Assembly: GCA_037042185.1 (NCBI GenBank)
Contig: JAXQJY010000024.1
Coordinates: 1,178,001 to 1,242,000, forward strand
DNA from: Sordariomycetes sp. S80-01Y
Taxonomy: Eukaryota; Ascomycota; Sordariomycetes
Direction: 5' to 3'
DNA: 64,000 nt
A program made the translations under genes and the position numbers. How positions within the stretch are numbered: the stretch's first letter is position 1; the number at the start of each line of letters is the position of its first letter. The notes under the pieces were generated by a model. That model ran no database searches and had not been told where the DNA came from. It saw only the letters and a program-made list of their open reading frames with translations. Shown piece by piece: positions 45,379 through 57,003 of this stretch.

Positions 45379-46342
45379 GGGGGATGATAAAGGGCCTACT
45401 GAATTGAGAAGTAATAGGTTTGGGGGGCGAGAACCCGTTTCCTGCGAGCAGTGTAGTCGACCTTTAAATGCTGGTGATGCCTGGGCGATCGTGAAGCTCC
45501 ACGGCAATATCCAAGCGAGCAAACAGCACAGCGAGGCATCCGTTATGTTGAGGAAGTCGATCGCCGGACATGCAGCCGTGAGCAGGGTAGCTTGTGTTAG
45601 CCACGTGAAAGACAAATCCGCACTCCGTAACCCCACACTGGAAACTCTACGATCATCCCCAGACTGGGTAGGTTACTTTCTCGGCTCACAGTCAGGATCG
45701 CCAAGTCGGACCGGGGGTGGGGCGAGCTAGGACGGAGGTAGCCTACACCGCGTTCACTTGAACGGAGTTTGAAGGTTCCTGGTCACAGTTCCGCCTGAAA
45801 TAAGCTTCGGCGTTGGAGAAGCGCAGCCTCGGCCACCTCCGACTATTTCCAGGAAGCCAATTCTTGACCGCGACCAACATGCGCTAGTGGCCTGGAACGC
45901 CTCTGGTGCTCTGGGGTCAGGGAATCTGTAGGGGAATTATCACACCTTCTGCCAACATCGAACCTTCAGTTCATGACGGGAACCAAAGTTCATGGATTGC
46001 CCCCACTAGCCGTCAGGCCCGCGATTGAGACAACGAACTGGTGGGAAGCGCCAAGTGGTTATTGGCGCTCACATGTGGTCTCCTAGGGGCTAATGTAGAG
46101 ACGGCATGTTATAGTCCCGTACGCTGGAGAAGTCCTCGGTTTCAGCGGCAAGCGGGCACGCCCCAGATAACCCCACAATAGGCCTCGTGCCGAAGGAGTG
46201 ATCACCATTGCAAACAGTTCTCACAATATACGGGTTGTAACATCATAGCAACAGCTAGTTTCCATATAAATAGGCGTCTCTGCTGCTCGAACCCCAGAGA
46301 ACACATTCCCATCGCCCCGGAAAACCTTACCCTTCATCCAGC
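45379..46342. other. Divergent promoter region, GH2 locus / sugar transporter
   Basis: About 960 bp between divergently oriented genes, so a shared regulatory region is plausible. A TATA box for the transporter is at 46265. ORFs here are shadows without motifs. Confidence 0.6.
46265..46272 (+). promoter_or_regulatory. TATA box of the sugar-porter gene
   Basis: TATAAATA 78 bp upstream of the ATG at 46343, followed by a C-rich leader. Confidence 0.6.
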
Positions 46343-48198
46343 ATGTCCACAAAAATGTCCCCAGGCCGAGAGAGCTTCTCAAGTAGGAAGGGAGAAGTTG
46401 CCCAGAAGGAGCTCACGCTGGACCAGCCTGATGCCATCACAGCGGCATTGGAGGCGACAGGAGGCCGCCCCGACCCTTTCGGTCGTGGCCACGTCAAGCT
46501 GTATCTTTTTTGCATGATCATATATTTCTGCTCTACCATGAACGGTAAGCTTACTTCACTATCACTCTTCGCCTGCTGACTGCCTGGCTAGGTTATGACG
46601 GTTCTCTCATGGGTTCCATCAACGTCCTCCGCGAGTACCAGGAGTATTATAACGTGGACGAAAACGAGTCATCAACTACGGGACTGGTATTCTCCATCTT
46701 CCAAATTGGACAGATGATCGGGGCTCTGTTCACGTGGGTTTGTGACTGGCAGGGGCGTAAGTGGACTATCGTCATCAGTGCGGTCATGATAGTTGCTTCT
46801 GCCATCTTCACCGCGGTCGCGCCAACGCTTCCAGCATTCATCGCCGCCCGGTTTCTCCTGTCATTCTTTTCCACAATCAATACAGTGGCAGCACCGATGC
46901 TCTTGGTCGAGATCGCCCCACCATTGCATCGGGCTACCGTCGCAGGAATCTACAATACCCTCTACTACATGGGCAGTATCATCGCCACCTTTGGTACTCC
47001 AACCCCCAATGATCTTCTTGATGGCAAAGAGTCTGGGCTGACCTCACGTAGCTGTGTACGGCTCCGAGCTTCATCTGACGGGTAACATCAAGTGGCGCCT
47101 GCCCCTATGGCTACAAATCCTCTGCCCAGGTATCGTCGCTGTCGGCGGCTGGTGGCTTCCGGAAAGCCCTAGGTGGCAGGTTGCCCACGGCTATAACGAT
47201 AAGGCGCGAGAATTCATAATCAAGCACCACGCTAACGGTGATGCTGATCATCCTATCGTGGCTATCGAGATGCAAGAGATCGAGACATCTCTGGAGCAAG
47301 TGATCGGACGATCAGCATGGTCGTGTTTCGATTTGCGCAGTTTGTTCAAGACCCGCTCCCGCCTCTATCGCCTGATGTTGGCTGCCACCATGGCATGGTT
47401 TGGACAATTCTCCGGGAACAACGTTTCCAGTTATTACTTGCCTATGATGGTGAAGAACGTCGGCATCACCTCGACAAACCTGACGCTGTTGCTTAACGCT
47501 ATATACGCCATAACTGGATGGATCGCGGCGACTATAGGAGGTTCGTATGGGCTCTTCACGCCTCGTGTATTAGCGCTGACAAATGCCCAGCTCGCCTCCA
47601 TGACATCGTTGGCCGGCGCAAGATGCTGATGAGCTCCTGTATCGGCATGTCCATTGCCCTAGCCGTTGTTGCTGCCACAGCAGCAGAGTACGAAAGGACA
47701 GCTAGCGTTCCGAGCAGTTCCGCCAGCATCGCGTTTATCTTCATATTCGGCGTCATCTTCGCCGTCGCTTTCACTCCAATGCAGCCGATCTACCCTGCGG
47801 AGGTTTTGGCCAGTAAGTGGATGGCTACGACGTAAAGTGCTTTGGCACTCGGCTGACGAAACTCATAGACGATATGCGAGCGAATGGCATGATGGTGTTC
47901 CAAATTACAGCGGGTTGTGCTAGCTTCGTAAATACGTTTGCCGCACCGACTGCCATGAAAAACATCAAATACTGGTTGTGAGTTTGACCATTGCCGGACT
48001 GCGGAGTCGTAACTGATCGTCTGAAGCTATGTTTTCTTTGTCTTCTGGGATCTCTTCGAGTTCGCCTTCATCTACTTCTTTTTCGTGGAGACCAAGGGAC
48101 GTACTCTGGAAGAGCTTGACATGGTGTTTGAAGCTAAGAATCCACGGAAGGAAAGCGTGCGAAAGTTATCGGCTACCAACAACAATGTCTCTGCGTGA
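46343..48198 (+). CDS. MFS sugar porter, lactose/oligosaccharide permease-like, six exons
   Basis: Proton-coupled sugar transporter in the plasma membrane. Exons: 46343-46544, 46592-46993, 47052-47540, 47591-47812, 47869-47977 and 48027-48198, for about 531 residues. Sugar-porter signatures: [13 protein letters not shown] across intron 1, WQGRKWTIV (helix 2/3 loop), [12 protein letters not shown] (PESPRW motif), [13 protein letters not shown] (second RxGRR loop, across intron 3), YPAEVLA and [12 protein letters not shown]. Intron 3 uses the uncommon donor GTTCGT. The frame is intact, in contrast to both neighbouring GH2 genes. Placement between two beta-mannosidase loci suggests manno-oligosaccharide, mannose or cellobiose uptake (inference). 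Confidence 0.93.
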
Positions 48199-48572
48199 TC
48201 GAGACATTCAAGGCTATAATAGAAGGCCGCCAGGATACAGAAGAGATCGGGTCTGTTTTTACATGGCTTTCCCTTTCGCGCGCTTGACCCGGCTATCTAC
48301 TAGTCGAGAAGCCAGAGCGGACTAGGATATATGCTAGACTTCTGTGAATTTGCTAAATCGAGTCGCCATTTTCTCTCGCAAGTGCAGGAACTTATTTAAT
48401 ATGCAGACACGAGACCGAGATACATTGACGGGCGACTCCATTCTTCCGGTGGCCTTTTGTCTCAGCGTCTTGAACTCCTCCGCCAGCATGAGATACCGCA
48501 CATAGCTTCTAAAACTCTTTATGTCTCGTTGACAGATGCCACATGCAGGTAAAGATTCAACCTCAACGCAAT
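48199..48572. other. Intergenic between converging transporter and regulator
   Basis: About 370 bp of 3' flank for both genes. Nothing else was seen. Confidence 0.65.
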
Positions 48573-50712
48573 CTACCGGCGCCAGTGTGTATCCACGCTA
48601 AAATAGCTGAATTCCGGCAACTCGCTATCCGCGTTGAAAACGTCCGCCCAAGTCAAATTACCGGAGGGATCATATCCCAGCATCTCCACCAAAGCCTCAT
48701 CAGACAACGAAGACACGGACTCTCGAGACTGCCTGTCTATCAATCGAGAGTCATAAATGAACTGAAGAATATCAAGCGTCGTAGCGGCCGAAGCTCTCCA
48801 TTGACGCATCCGATCTAGCAGCCCAAGGCATTCAACAATGGAAGCATCCGAGCTTTGGCGCTCGGAAGGTGTTGGCGAAAGGATGTCTAGCAGAAGTACA
48901 AGTGCTGCCTGATATAGAAACCACGTAAAGTTCCAAGCAAGCAATTGATTAGGATACCAAGTATTTGCTATGAGTCGCACCGTTTCTTGTGCGATAGCAC
49001 AGCATCGCTGAGACGCAGAAAGAATATCCTCGGATGGTGGCTCAGTCGCGGTACCATGCTTCATAGCACCAATCAGAAGATACGGCCGGTAGAGCGTCAT
49101 ACGCTGGTTTAGGTATCGGCATTGCAGCAGTAAGCATGCAAGGCGGGATGACTCTGGGCTCTGATGGGCGTCTCGAAGTACAGGGTGCAGGCTTGCATGC
49201 CAGCCGAGCAGATCATTATCGAACTGCTTCAGCTCCTTGGGTGTCATTAAGGGTAGCCGAGACATCCTGTCTTGTAGTCGTGCAGCTACAGAGCAGAATG
49301 CCTTACTAGCAAGGATGGAAATTGCCTTGTAATCCTGTTCGCGGTCAAACACCAAGTCGACTTGAAAGAGAGATAAGTGCTTAGGGGATTCTCGACTGGA
49401 CATACATTGTCAACATGAAGTACAGAATGTGGAGGCCGTTCCTTAGATGGTGCCCAGTGGACTAATGTGGGACGCCCTAGTGTTGTTCCAGCCCAGGTGT
49501 CGACGCAAAACAGACACCACCAGGTCAGCAACCGAGTGTCTGCGCTGCGACGGTCGTCGCCAATGCAACCGGCACTGGCTGGCATCTGGTGCAAGCCCAA
49601 CGCCAATGCCATACGATGCGCTGCTCCAATGATAGCACTGGCCATATTAGGTCTATTGAGGTAGTGTAGGTAGTAACCTGCGAAAAGAATGAGTGCCTGT
49701 AGTGTATGTAAGTTCCCAGACGCGAAGCACGTTATATCTAGGTGCTGGGCGGCTCTCTCGAAGAAAAGCGTATGTCCTGGCGCTGTATCGTCGTTGGCAG
49801 CGATGTAGCCCAGCGTAAGAACCATGTTGAAAAGGGCAAGCCAAGGCCCATGAGCTTTGCCAGTGGCACCTCCTTGTGCGCGATGTTGACGAAAGTCGAG
49901 CTCGTCTACCATAGGTGTTACGCCGTGAATAGTTCGGAAATAGGCATCGATCAACACGGTCTCGTTTGTCTCGGCATATCCTTCTTGAAGTGTTGAGCTC
50001 GAAGTATGGAATTGGGAAGAGCGTCGCCATGGCTCTGTGCGCAGAGCTTGGCGCAGCTGCGGTGATGTGTGAACTAGCACACGTATGATTGTCGGCACTG
50101 ATGAGACGCCAAGGTAGGAGTGGTTCCGAGCCTCGAACAGTGCAGCCATGCCATTCACATCGTCCTCGCCCGGCAGATTCTGGAGCTTTCCACCAACTGT
50201 CTCATCCCATACGAACTCTTGACTGGGTGGGTCGAGCTCTAAGATGGCGATGGTTGGCGTGTCCAGCCAGGTCGGTGTTGGGTGCGTGGACGGAGGGGAA
50301 GGTGACTCCTGAGCACCAATAATATCTAACAGTTGTTGACGAGATTGGCTTTGCAAATCTCCGATAGACTTCCTGGGGAAAAGCCGGGTGAGAATGCCCT
50401 GCGCCGCGTCATAGGCTTTCGACAAGTCCTCGTGTGCTCTACGTCTGATTGTTAGCTGCACCATGAAGCCGATACAGTGCACGGCTATGAGCACAGCTAC
50501 CTTTTAGAAAGTGAACGTCGGGCCCTTCGAGCTGGATAGTGACAGAGTTCTGGCACTCGGTAGTATTCGCATTGGCGGCAGGGGGTAACCTGGCCGTCGC
50601 ATCGTATGCGGCGGCGGCGACACTCCGCGCATGACAGCGTCCTGCGTGACCCGTCATTGTGAGGAGCAGAAGGAACCTGAGAGGCTTCGTCTGGCGTTTG
50701 TTGGGTCGTCAT
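48573..50712 (-). CDS. Zn(II)2Cys6 transcription factor, candidate cluster regulator
   Basis: Exons in transcript order: 50712-50501, 50444-49406 and 49334-48573, for about 670 residues. The zinc cluster lies at the N-terminus: LSCAECRRRRIRCDGQVTPC then RQCEYYRVPELCHYP, followed by an Arg-rich segment and a short helical stretch. The middle region (AYFRTIHGVTPMVDELDF, AHRMALALGLHQM, WWCLFCVDTWAGTTLGRP) is the fungal-specific transcription factor domain. For intron 2 the donor GTATGT at 49405 is clear; the acceptor CAG at 49335 keeps frame, whereas the nearer AAG does not. Its position in the glycoside hydrolase/transporter block makes it the likely local regulator (inference). Confidence 0.9.
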
Positions 50713-51281
50713 CCCAGCGCTGAGGCACCGATGTAGATTCTAATGAGTATAATGGCACATTTAGCACGACGTTCGGAAATTCCGCCTGTTCACTGCGGCG
50801 GCCCATGCCTCTACGTCGGTAACTTGAAGCTCCGCCTGCGTCAGCCCCAGACTCCGGTGCTGGCTTCCCATTGGTATACACAGAGTAACCGCGATTATCA
50901 TTGGAAGAGAACGCAAGGAGAGTTCCCATGGTAAGCGAGGATTCACGAGCACTTTCAATGGCTGACAATCCGCAACTTTTCATTCCCCAGGCATCTTCAA
51001 ACAGCGTCTTGCGATTCGGCGTCCATTTCAGCACCCCGATGGAGTTCACTGACCCACCCGCCACAAAGGATTCCGTCTCCACACCCGGACTTTGCAAACA
51101 CCGTCCTAGCCCGGCCGAAGTACAAGGTTGTGTATCGGAAGGAATAAACAAGGAATGTACGCGCTGTAACATTCGCCATATTAAAGACGAGGCGTTGGCC
51201 GGATAAGGGCTGCGCTTGCACGAGTGAGCTTGTGGTCACTGTGCACTGGCAAGGAACAGAGACAAAACAGCTGTTACTAAA
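50713..51281. other. Divergent promoter region, regulator / GH2 mndB-like locus
   Basis: About 570 bp separating head-to-head genes; a shared control region is plausible. ORFs on both strands here are short and motif-free. Confidence 0.6.
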
Positions 51282-54081
51282 ATGGCTCTAACACAGAAGA
51301 TATCACTAGCCTCTGACTGGCGATTCAAGCAAGTCGAGCAGAAGTACGAGGCATGGATCTCCGTTACTAGGGTCCCTACGGTCGTACATTTAGATCTGCT
51401 CGGAAATGCAATGTAACTTGCAACTATTCCTGATAATTGTGACGTGTTGTTGACTGTAATTGCCACAGAATTCCTGATCCGTTCATCGACACCAATGAGC
51501 TGGACGTAGAATGGGTTGGAGAGCACGCATGGACGTATCAGACGGACTTTGCTCCGCCCGAGATCCCACCTGGCGCATCTGCCTTCCTAATTCTGGAAGG
51601 TCTGGACACCTACGCTCGGGTTCAACTTAACGGTGCCCGAGTACTAGAAAGTGAGAACATATGTATCAGCCACCGGATTGATGTGACTAAGCATCTCCTG
51701 GATGGCGGATCGAATGTACTGTCCGTAGACTTTGACAGTGCTGTGTTGCGTGTCCGTGAGCTGCAGAAACAGCACGAGGGGCATCGCTTCATCGCCCACA
51801 ACGGCTAATCGGGACGGCTGACAGTTCGAAAAGCACAGTATCACTGGGTGGGTTGAATCTTCTTCCCCCCAAAAAGAAATACTCAATACTGATACCCAAA
51901 GGGGTGGATTGGGGCCCAGTAATTATGACTGCAGGCCCGTGGAGGCCGGTTAGCCTCGAGATATGTAAGGCTTACATAGAGCACAGCAAGCTCGACTACC
52001 AGCTTTCGGATGATCTGAAAAAAGCATTCGGAACTATCCATGTTCAGACGCAGGAAAACTGCGACGAAGTTGTTGCGTCTCTGCGCATGGGAGACGTCGA
52101 AGTAACAAAGATGAGCAGCGTAGTCGATAAGAATGGCAATGCATCGCTACCGTTCGTTGTTGATGAATAAACTGACGTCGCTGCACAATATCTCACTTCT
52201 GACCGACAGATGATGTAAGCTAATGGTTTCCTTCTGGTTATGGCAGCCAAACCCTCTACGAGGCCGAAGTAGGTATTCGTTCTCACAAAGTGGTTCTTAA
52301 CGCCAAAACGACGAAGACTGGTTTTCGCCGGATCGAATTAGTCCAGGAACCCGATTCTCACGGACAATTGTTCTACTTCAAAATAAACGACGTCGAAATA
52401 TTCTGTGGCGGCTCCTGCTGGATTCCGGCGGATAGCTTCTTACCTCGAATCAAGCCTGTGAGACATAGAGAGTGGCTGCAACTCATGATTGATGGTTATC
52501 AGATCATGACTCGGTATGTTGATCATTGGCTATTTTTTTGTTTCTAGATACCCGAGACTAAAATATCCTTCGAAGTGTCTGGGGCGGCGGCATTTACGAA
52601 GAGGATGTGTTTTACGACATATGTGATGAGCTTGGCATTCTCGTGTGGCAGGATTTCATGTTTGCCTGTGGCAGCTATCCTGCATGGGAGTCACTGCGTG
52701 AGTCCGTGGAGCACGAAGCACGGCAGAATGTTCAGCGACTCCAGCACTATCCTTCCATTGTTCTGTATGCCGGGAACAACGAGGACTACTAAATCCAAGA
52801 AAGGTATGATCTGGACTATCAATACGAAGACAAGAACCCCGAAAACTGGCTGAAAGATTCTCTTCCGGCCCGATATTACTATGAACATCTCCTACCAGAG
52901 ATTCTTGCTGAGGAATCGCCCTTGACTCCGTACTGCGCTAGTTCGCCCTTCTCTGGGGGCAAGCATACCTCGGATCTCACGGTCGGGGACGTCCACCAGT
53001 GGAACGGTATGTTCCTTGAGTACTATTTACAGAATGACACGCGATTAACCACTGTCATTTAGTATGGCATGGAACGCAAGAGAAGTACCAAAAGTACGGC
53101 CAGGTTGGTGGTCGCTTCAACAGTGAGTTTGGTCTGGCCGCGTTCCCATATCTGGACACGGTACGGCACTTCGTTAAGAGCCCTTCCGAGGTGTACCCTC
53201 AGTCGAGAACATTAGACTTCCATAACAAGGCCGATGGCAATGGCGGAGGACTTGGAGGTACTTCGCACACCCCCCGGGACGTGGAAGCAGAAGGAAAGTG
53301 TCAACAGTTTTAGACACATGCGTATCTAACCCAACTGGCTCAAAGTGAGGCCATGGCTTACGCATACAGAGACTGGAGGCGAGAATGGGGTGAAGGCCGC
53401 AAGTGCGGAGGCGCTCTTGTGTGGCAACTCAATGACTGCTGGCCTGCCACGTCTTGGGCCATCGTAGACTACTTTCTGCGCAAGAAAGGTGCCTACTACA
53501 CCATATCGAGAGCTCTCCGCCCGGTGGTGGTTGGCGTGAAGCGAGAGCACCACGACTGGAGCGTATGCCACGCACGGCCGGCAAAATCCTCATCCTATAA
53601 GGTTTGGGTGTCATCGAACCTCACAACGAAAACGAAAGTTGACCTGAAGTTGCGTTTTGTCCCCATAGACGTAGGAAAGGATATCAAATCCCCGTTGAAT
53701 ATGGAAAATTGCGATGTCAACTCCAACGGGACAACAACCATTATCTCCTGTGGGTGTGTCAACAACATCTCTGAGGACCCGCATGTTCTCTCCGCCCGAA
53801 TCTTCTCACCAGGGAGCGAAGAATGTCTTTCCAGAGACGTGGACTGGCCTCAACCGCTCAAATATTTGGACTTTTCGGATCGCGGGTTACAGATCAGTGC
53901 ATCGGCCGCCAGTTACACTATCACAGCACTGCGTCCGATAAAAGGTTTGATCATACAAGAAAGAGATGGCGTCGTCCTGGACGATAACTGCATTGACGTT
54001 ATGCCGGACGACGCGCAAATCGTTCACGCGACGGGAGGGGCCGTCGAAACACCAGGATATAGATATCTTGGATTGGCCTGA
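51282..54081 (+). pseudogene. GH2 beta-mannosidase, MndB-like (no leader), degenerate
   Basis: Intracellular-type beta-mannosidase: the N-terminus MALTQKISLASDWRFKQVEQ has no signal peptide and continues PTVVHLDLLGNA, DPFIDTNELDVEWVGEHAW, LTVRKAQYHW, TAGPWRPVSLEI, FPSGYGSQTLYEAEVG, CGGSCWIPADSFLP, VWGGGIYEEDVFYD, YAGNNEDY (acid/base Glu), RFNSEFGLAAFPYL (nucleophile Glu), CGGALVWQLNDCWPATSW and a full C-terminal domain ending GYRYLGLA. Introns at 51413-51468 and 52514-52575 and the one opening near 53007 are canonical. Lesions: TAA at 51806-51808, a one-base loss in the WDW block near 51907, stops at 52168-52225 without a workable splice, TAA at 52790-52792, and TAG near 53310 after a non-conserved stretch. 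Active-site residues persist, so decay looks recent. Confidence 0.85.
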
Positions 54082-54679
54082 CTTGCATGATAGAAAGTCA
54101 GTAGAACCAAAGTGTCTATTAAATCGTCGAAATGACTGTCCCTCAAATCACAATCTGGCGCATTGCCCCGTCATGTACAATGGCCTCTCGGTTTCGCAAT
54201 TCCCGCGTCTGCGAGTGCACTTCGAGTTTCTAGAGACCTGCCCCTAATCGGACGACGTCTCGACTGTGTTGAGTTCAGGTCCGCTACGAGGGAATAGTAA
54301 TCAATTATATCGCCAAATCAGCCACCGGTTAACCTCAAAGCCTTGACGATTCTCGGGAAAGAAAGAAAGATGGCGTAGTGATATGGGGCGTTGAAGCATA
54401 TCTCAACTTTTGGCGGTACTAGCTCATAGCTCGCAAAATATCCTATCGTGTTTGCTGAGCATATCCGAGTCCGTTATTTAGGAAGCAGGCATATTTTCTG
54501 CAATACGCTCTCATCGTCTGACTCCCGTTCGCCTTCTTTTTGACACACTGTCGCGAAGAAAGGTAAGTCCAGAGTTTCCAGGCATTGACTGCTATGAATG
54601 CATGAGACCATCTATGAGAACTTCATACTACTTATCTTTGGGGCCGTACTGCCACCGCGTCAGGTCTCATTCATCTGTC
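54082..54679. other. Intergenic between converging GH2 and GH5 loci
   Basis: About 600 bp; both genes end here. No ORF or repeat beyond short AT runs. Confidence 0.65.
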
Positions 54680-55988
54680 TTAGACAGGCCAACTCTGCGC
54701 TCCCTCCAGCTCCGCCGCCTCATTCGACCCAATCTGGACCACGCCGTAACTCTGCTCATCCGTCCAAAACTCAAAATCAGCTTTCCCGTTCCCCGGCTTG
54801 CTGATCTGCCAAGGCATCCAAGGCACGCGAAGGTCGTTGAATACAGCAATATGCGCAGCGAGCTCATTGGCTTTCCCACATCCGGCTGCTCCAAACTCCT
54901 CAAAGAGCATCAGCTTATTCGCGTCGAGGGCGTGCTGCAAGGCAATCGCGCCTTTCTCGCGGAACTCGTCGACGCCACTGTAAGAGTGCATGTTTACGAT
55001 GTCTAGGGCAGGGCACGCCCAATTTTCAGGAATATCGGAGTTGGGAAACTCATTTCCGCCACCTAAGATCATGTGTCAGCTATTCAATGGATCCAAGATG
55101 ACGGCTGCGCGTGGTGAGGAGACGGCGCACCAGTAGAAATGAGAACGTCGCTGTCGCCCATGATGCCGCGCATGAATGTAGCACGGTCGCACCACCATGA
55201 CGGATGTGGTGCAATGTTGCCGTTTAGATGGCCCTGGCCTTCGTTCTGAATATTGAAAGAGAAGATATGACTTGAGAGGTCCTTCCACGCAGGACTGCCA
55301 TTAATGAGGCTGTTGCGGTGTTCAAGGATGTGGGCCACACGATTCTCGAAGTCTGAGATACAGTTTGCATCTGAGTACCAGAACTCAACGTCATTGTCGC
55401 TGGCACTACCAATAGCGCAGTCCAGTGCAGGAAGGTGGTATTTCTCGACGTAGGTGTCGTTCCCCCAGCAGCCGAGCTGGTATCGATCATGCATGGCAAT
55501 GGTGAGCTTGATATCTGAAAAGCAAATTAGACGACGGGATCTGTTCAAAGCAAAAGAGCTAAGCCCATAAGGAAGTGCTTACCTCGCTCATGGGCTTCAA
55601 CCATCAGCTGGTCAATGGCTTCGAGTTGGGTGTCATCATAAATTCCAACAGCCTCAGGTTCAACATCGGGCATGTATACGGAGCCAGTGCGCTTGAAGTC
55701 TTCAAAGGTCTCGGAAATAAACAGCCGCAAGACTTTGAGATTCGCCGCCTGGATTGCGTCCAAGACATCAAGTCTATCTGATCTAAGCTGTGTAAGTATG
55801 CTAGTAAGGTGACTAGTTCACAAAAGCAGCTTGGAAGAGCGGGTAGCTCACTTTTGGAAAGCGTGGAGAAAAAAGGAATTAACCCCGCCAAAGCTGTTGC
55901 CACTGTGCTGCTCAGAGGAGCTTGCAGCAGAAGCTACGGCAGCTACAGACACGACTTGTGCGAGAATGGAAGTCATTGTGATCTTCAT
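54680..55988 (-). CDS. Secreted GH5-like endo-beta-mannanase candidate, four exons
   Basis: Clan GH-A glycoside hydrolase, probably acting on mannan or a related beta-1,4 glycan outside the cell. Exons in transcript order: 55988-55852, 55782-55583, 55514-55131 and 55062-54680, for about 367 residues. Signal peptide MKITMTSILAQVVSVAAVASA. Then FGGVNSFFLHAF (barrel strand 1), AANLKVLRLFISETF, IAMHDRYQLGCWGND, FNIQNEGQGH with acid/base Glu after Asn, ISTGGGNEF, NMHSYSG, and LMLFEEFGAAG with the nucleophile Glu. Intron 1 needs acceptor TTAG at 55783; the CAG just upstream gives a wrong frame. The frame is intact. The precise GH5 subfamily and substrate are not certain. Confidence 0.87.
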
Positions 55989-57003
55989 AGCTGCTTCTGT
56001 GATGATAGGTTTCGGATATGTGATGAGTATTGGCCAATGCTGAATGTATTAATCCACAAAAAGACTTGAGATGGCGAAATAAGCAAATATATAGTCCTGG
56101 CGCGCCAAGACTTTAGGGTAGGCTAGCTCCATGCCTGTCGGCGTCGAGCTTGGACACCTGTGACATAGAGCTTAGCTTCCCCCTTGGGCACGGCATGCAT
56201 GACGCTTGTGCTTGTTTACTACGTTCGGTCTTTCTATTGGCACAAGCTTGGCTAGGAATACCCAAGAAAAGCCAAATGATCCATCGATGTGGGGAAAGCC
56301 GGGGAAGCTTCAAACGTGAATAAACGAACATACATATCTCCGTTACCGTGTCACATGCGGCCTTGTGTAGCACCGATGTGATTGCTACACATAGCTCTCG
56401 GATATTGATTTGACTCCGAGAGTGTTCGGTTCCACATGCGATCTTGAATTTTTAGGATATTTTATATTTTACCACTGTTGGACACAGGTACTTCCGGGTA
56501 GTGTGACCTCCTACAGCAACTCCACGGCCCGGCGAAATGCTATTTAGTGGACGCTCAATATAATCAATTTCCAAGCCTGCGGAGGGTATCCACCTACCTG
56601 GTATATTTACATCTCAAGTCTCTCGCGTAAGAAACCCCGATTCTGAGATGACCCCCGTGCCGTAAGTGCACAACCAGTAAAATGAACATTGTTCAGGACC
56701 ACTTGAAGAATTCCTCAAACTATAAACTTCTACAGGATATGATCGCGGTGCTGGATTCTGCAAGTGCGGCGTGAAATTAGAGGGCGCAATCTCACATAGG
56801 CACTAAATATCATGATTCCCGTTCGATCGCACTATTGGCCTCCGGATAATACCGACGTCGGTTCGGAACGTTCTCCTTTCCCGACTCTGCAGAGTTCGGA
56901 AGGGAGGGCTAGAGGAAGTCATGAGAGAAGACCAACTGTATGAGTTGCATTCAAATTGATTTGAGTACTATACACGAAGCTGCCTTGCTAACCTATGGGC
57001 AAT
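55989..57003. other. Intergenic, about 1 kb
   Basis: GH5 promoter side and 3' flank of the MFS gene. A TATA box for GH5 is at 56085. No credible ORF or repeat. Confidence 0.6.
56085..56093 (-). promoter_or_regulatory. TATA box of the GH5 gene
   Basis: TATATATTT on the minus strand about 100 bp upstream of the ATG at 55988. Confidence 0.5.

Noticed and set aside
44957-45730. 257-residue plus-strand ORF over the 5' end of the GH2 locus
   Set aside because: Antisense to recognisable GH2 coding blocks; its composition mirrors the opposite strand.
52210-52250. 34-bp GT...AG pair opening GTAAGC in the MndB-like locus
   Set aside because: Too short for a fungal intron, and it would delete the conserved FPSGYG block.
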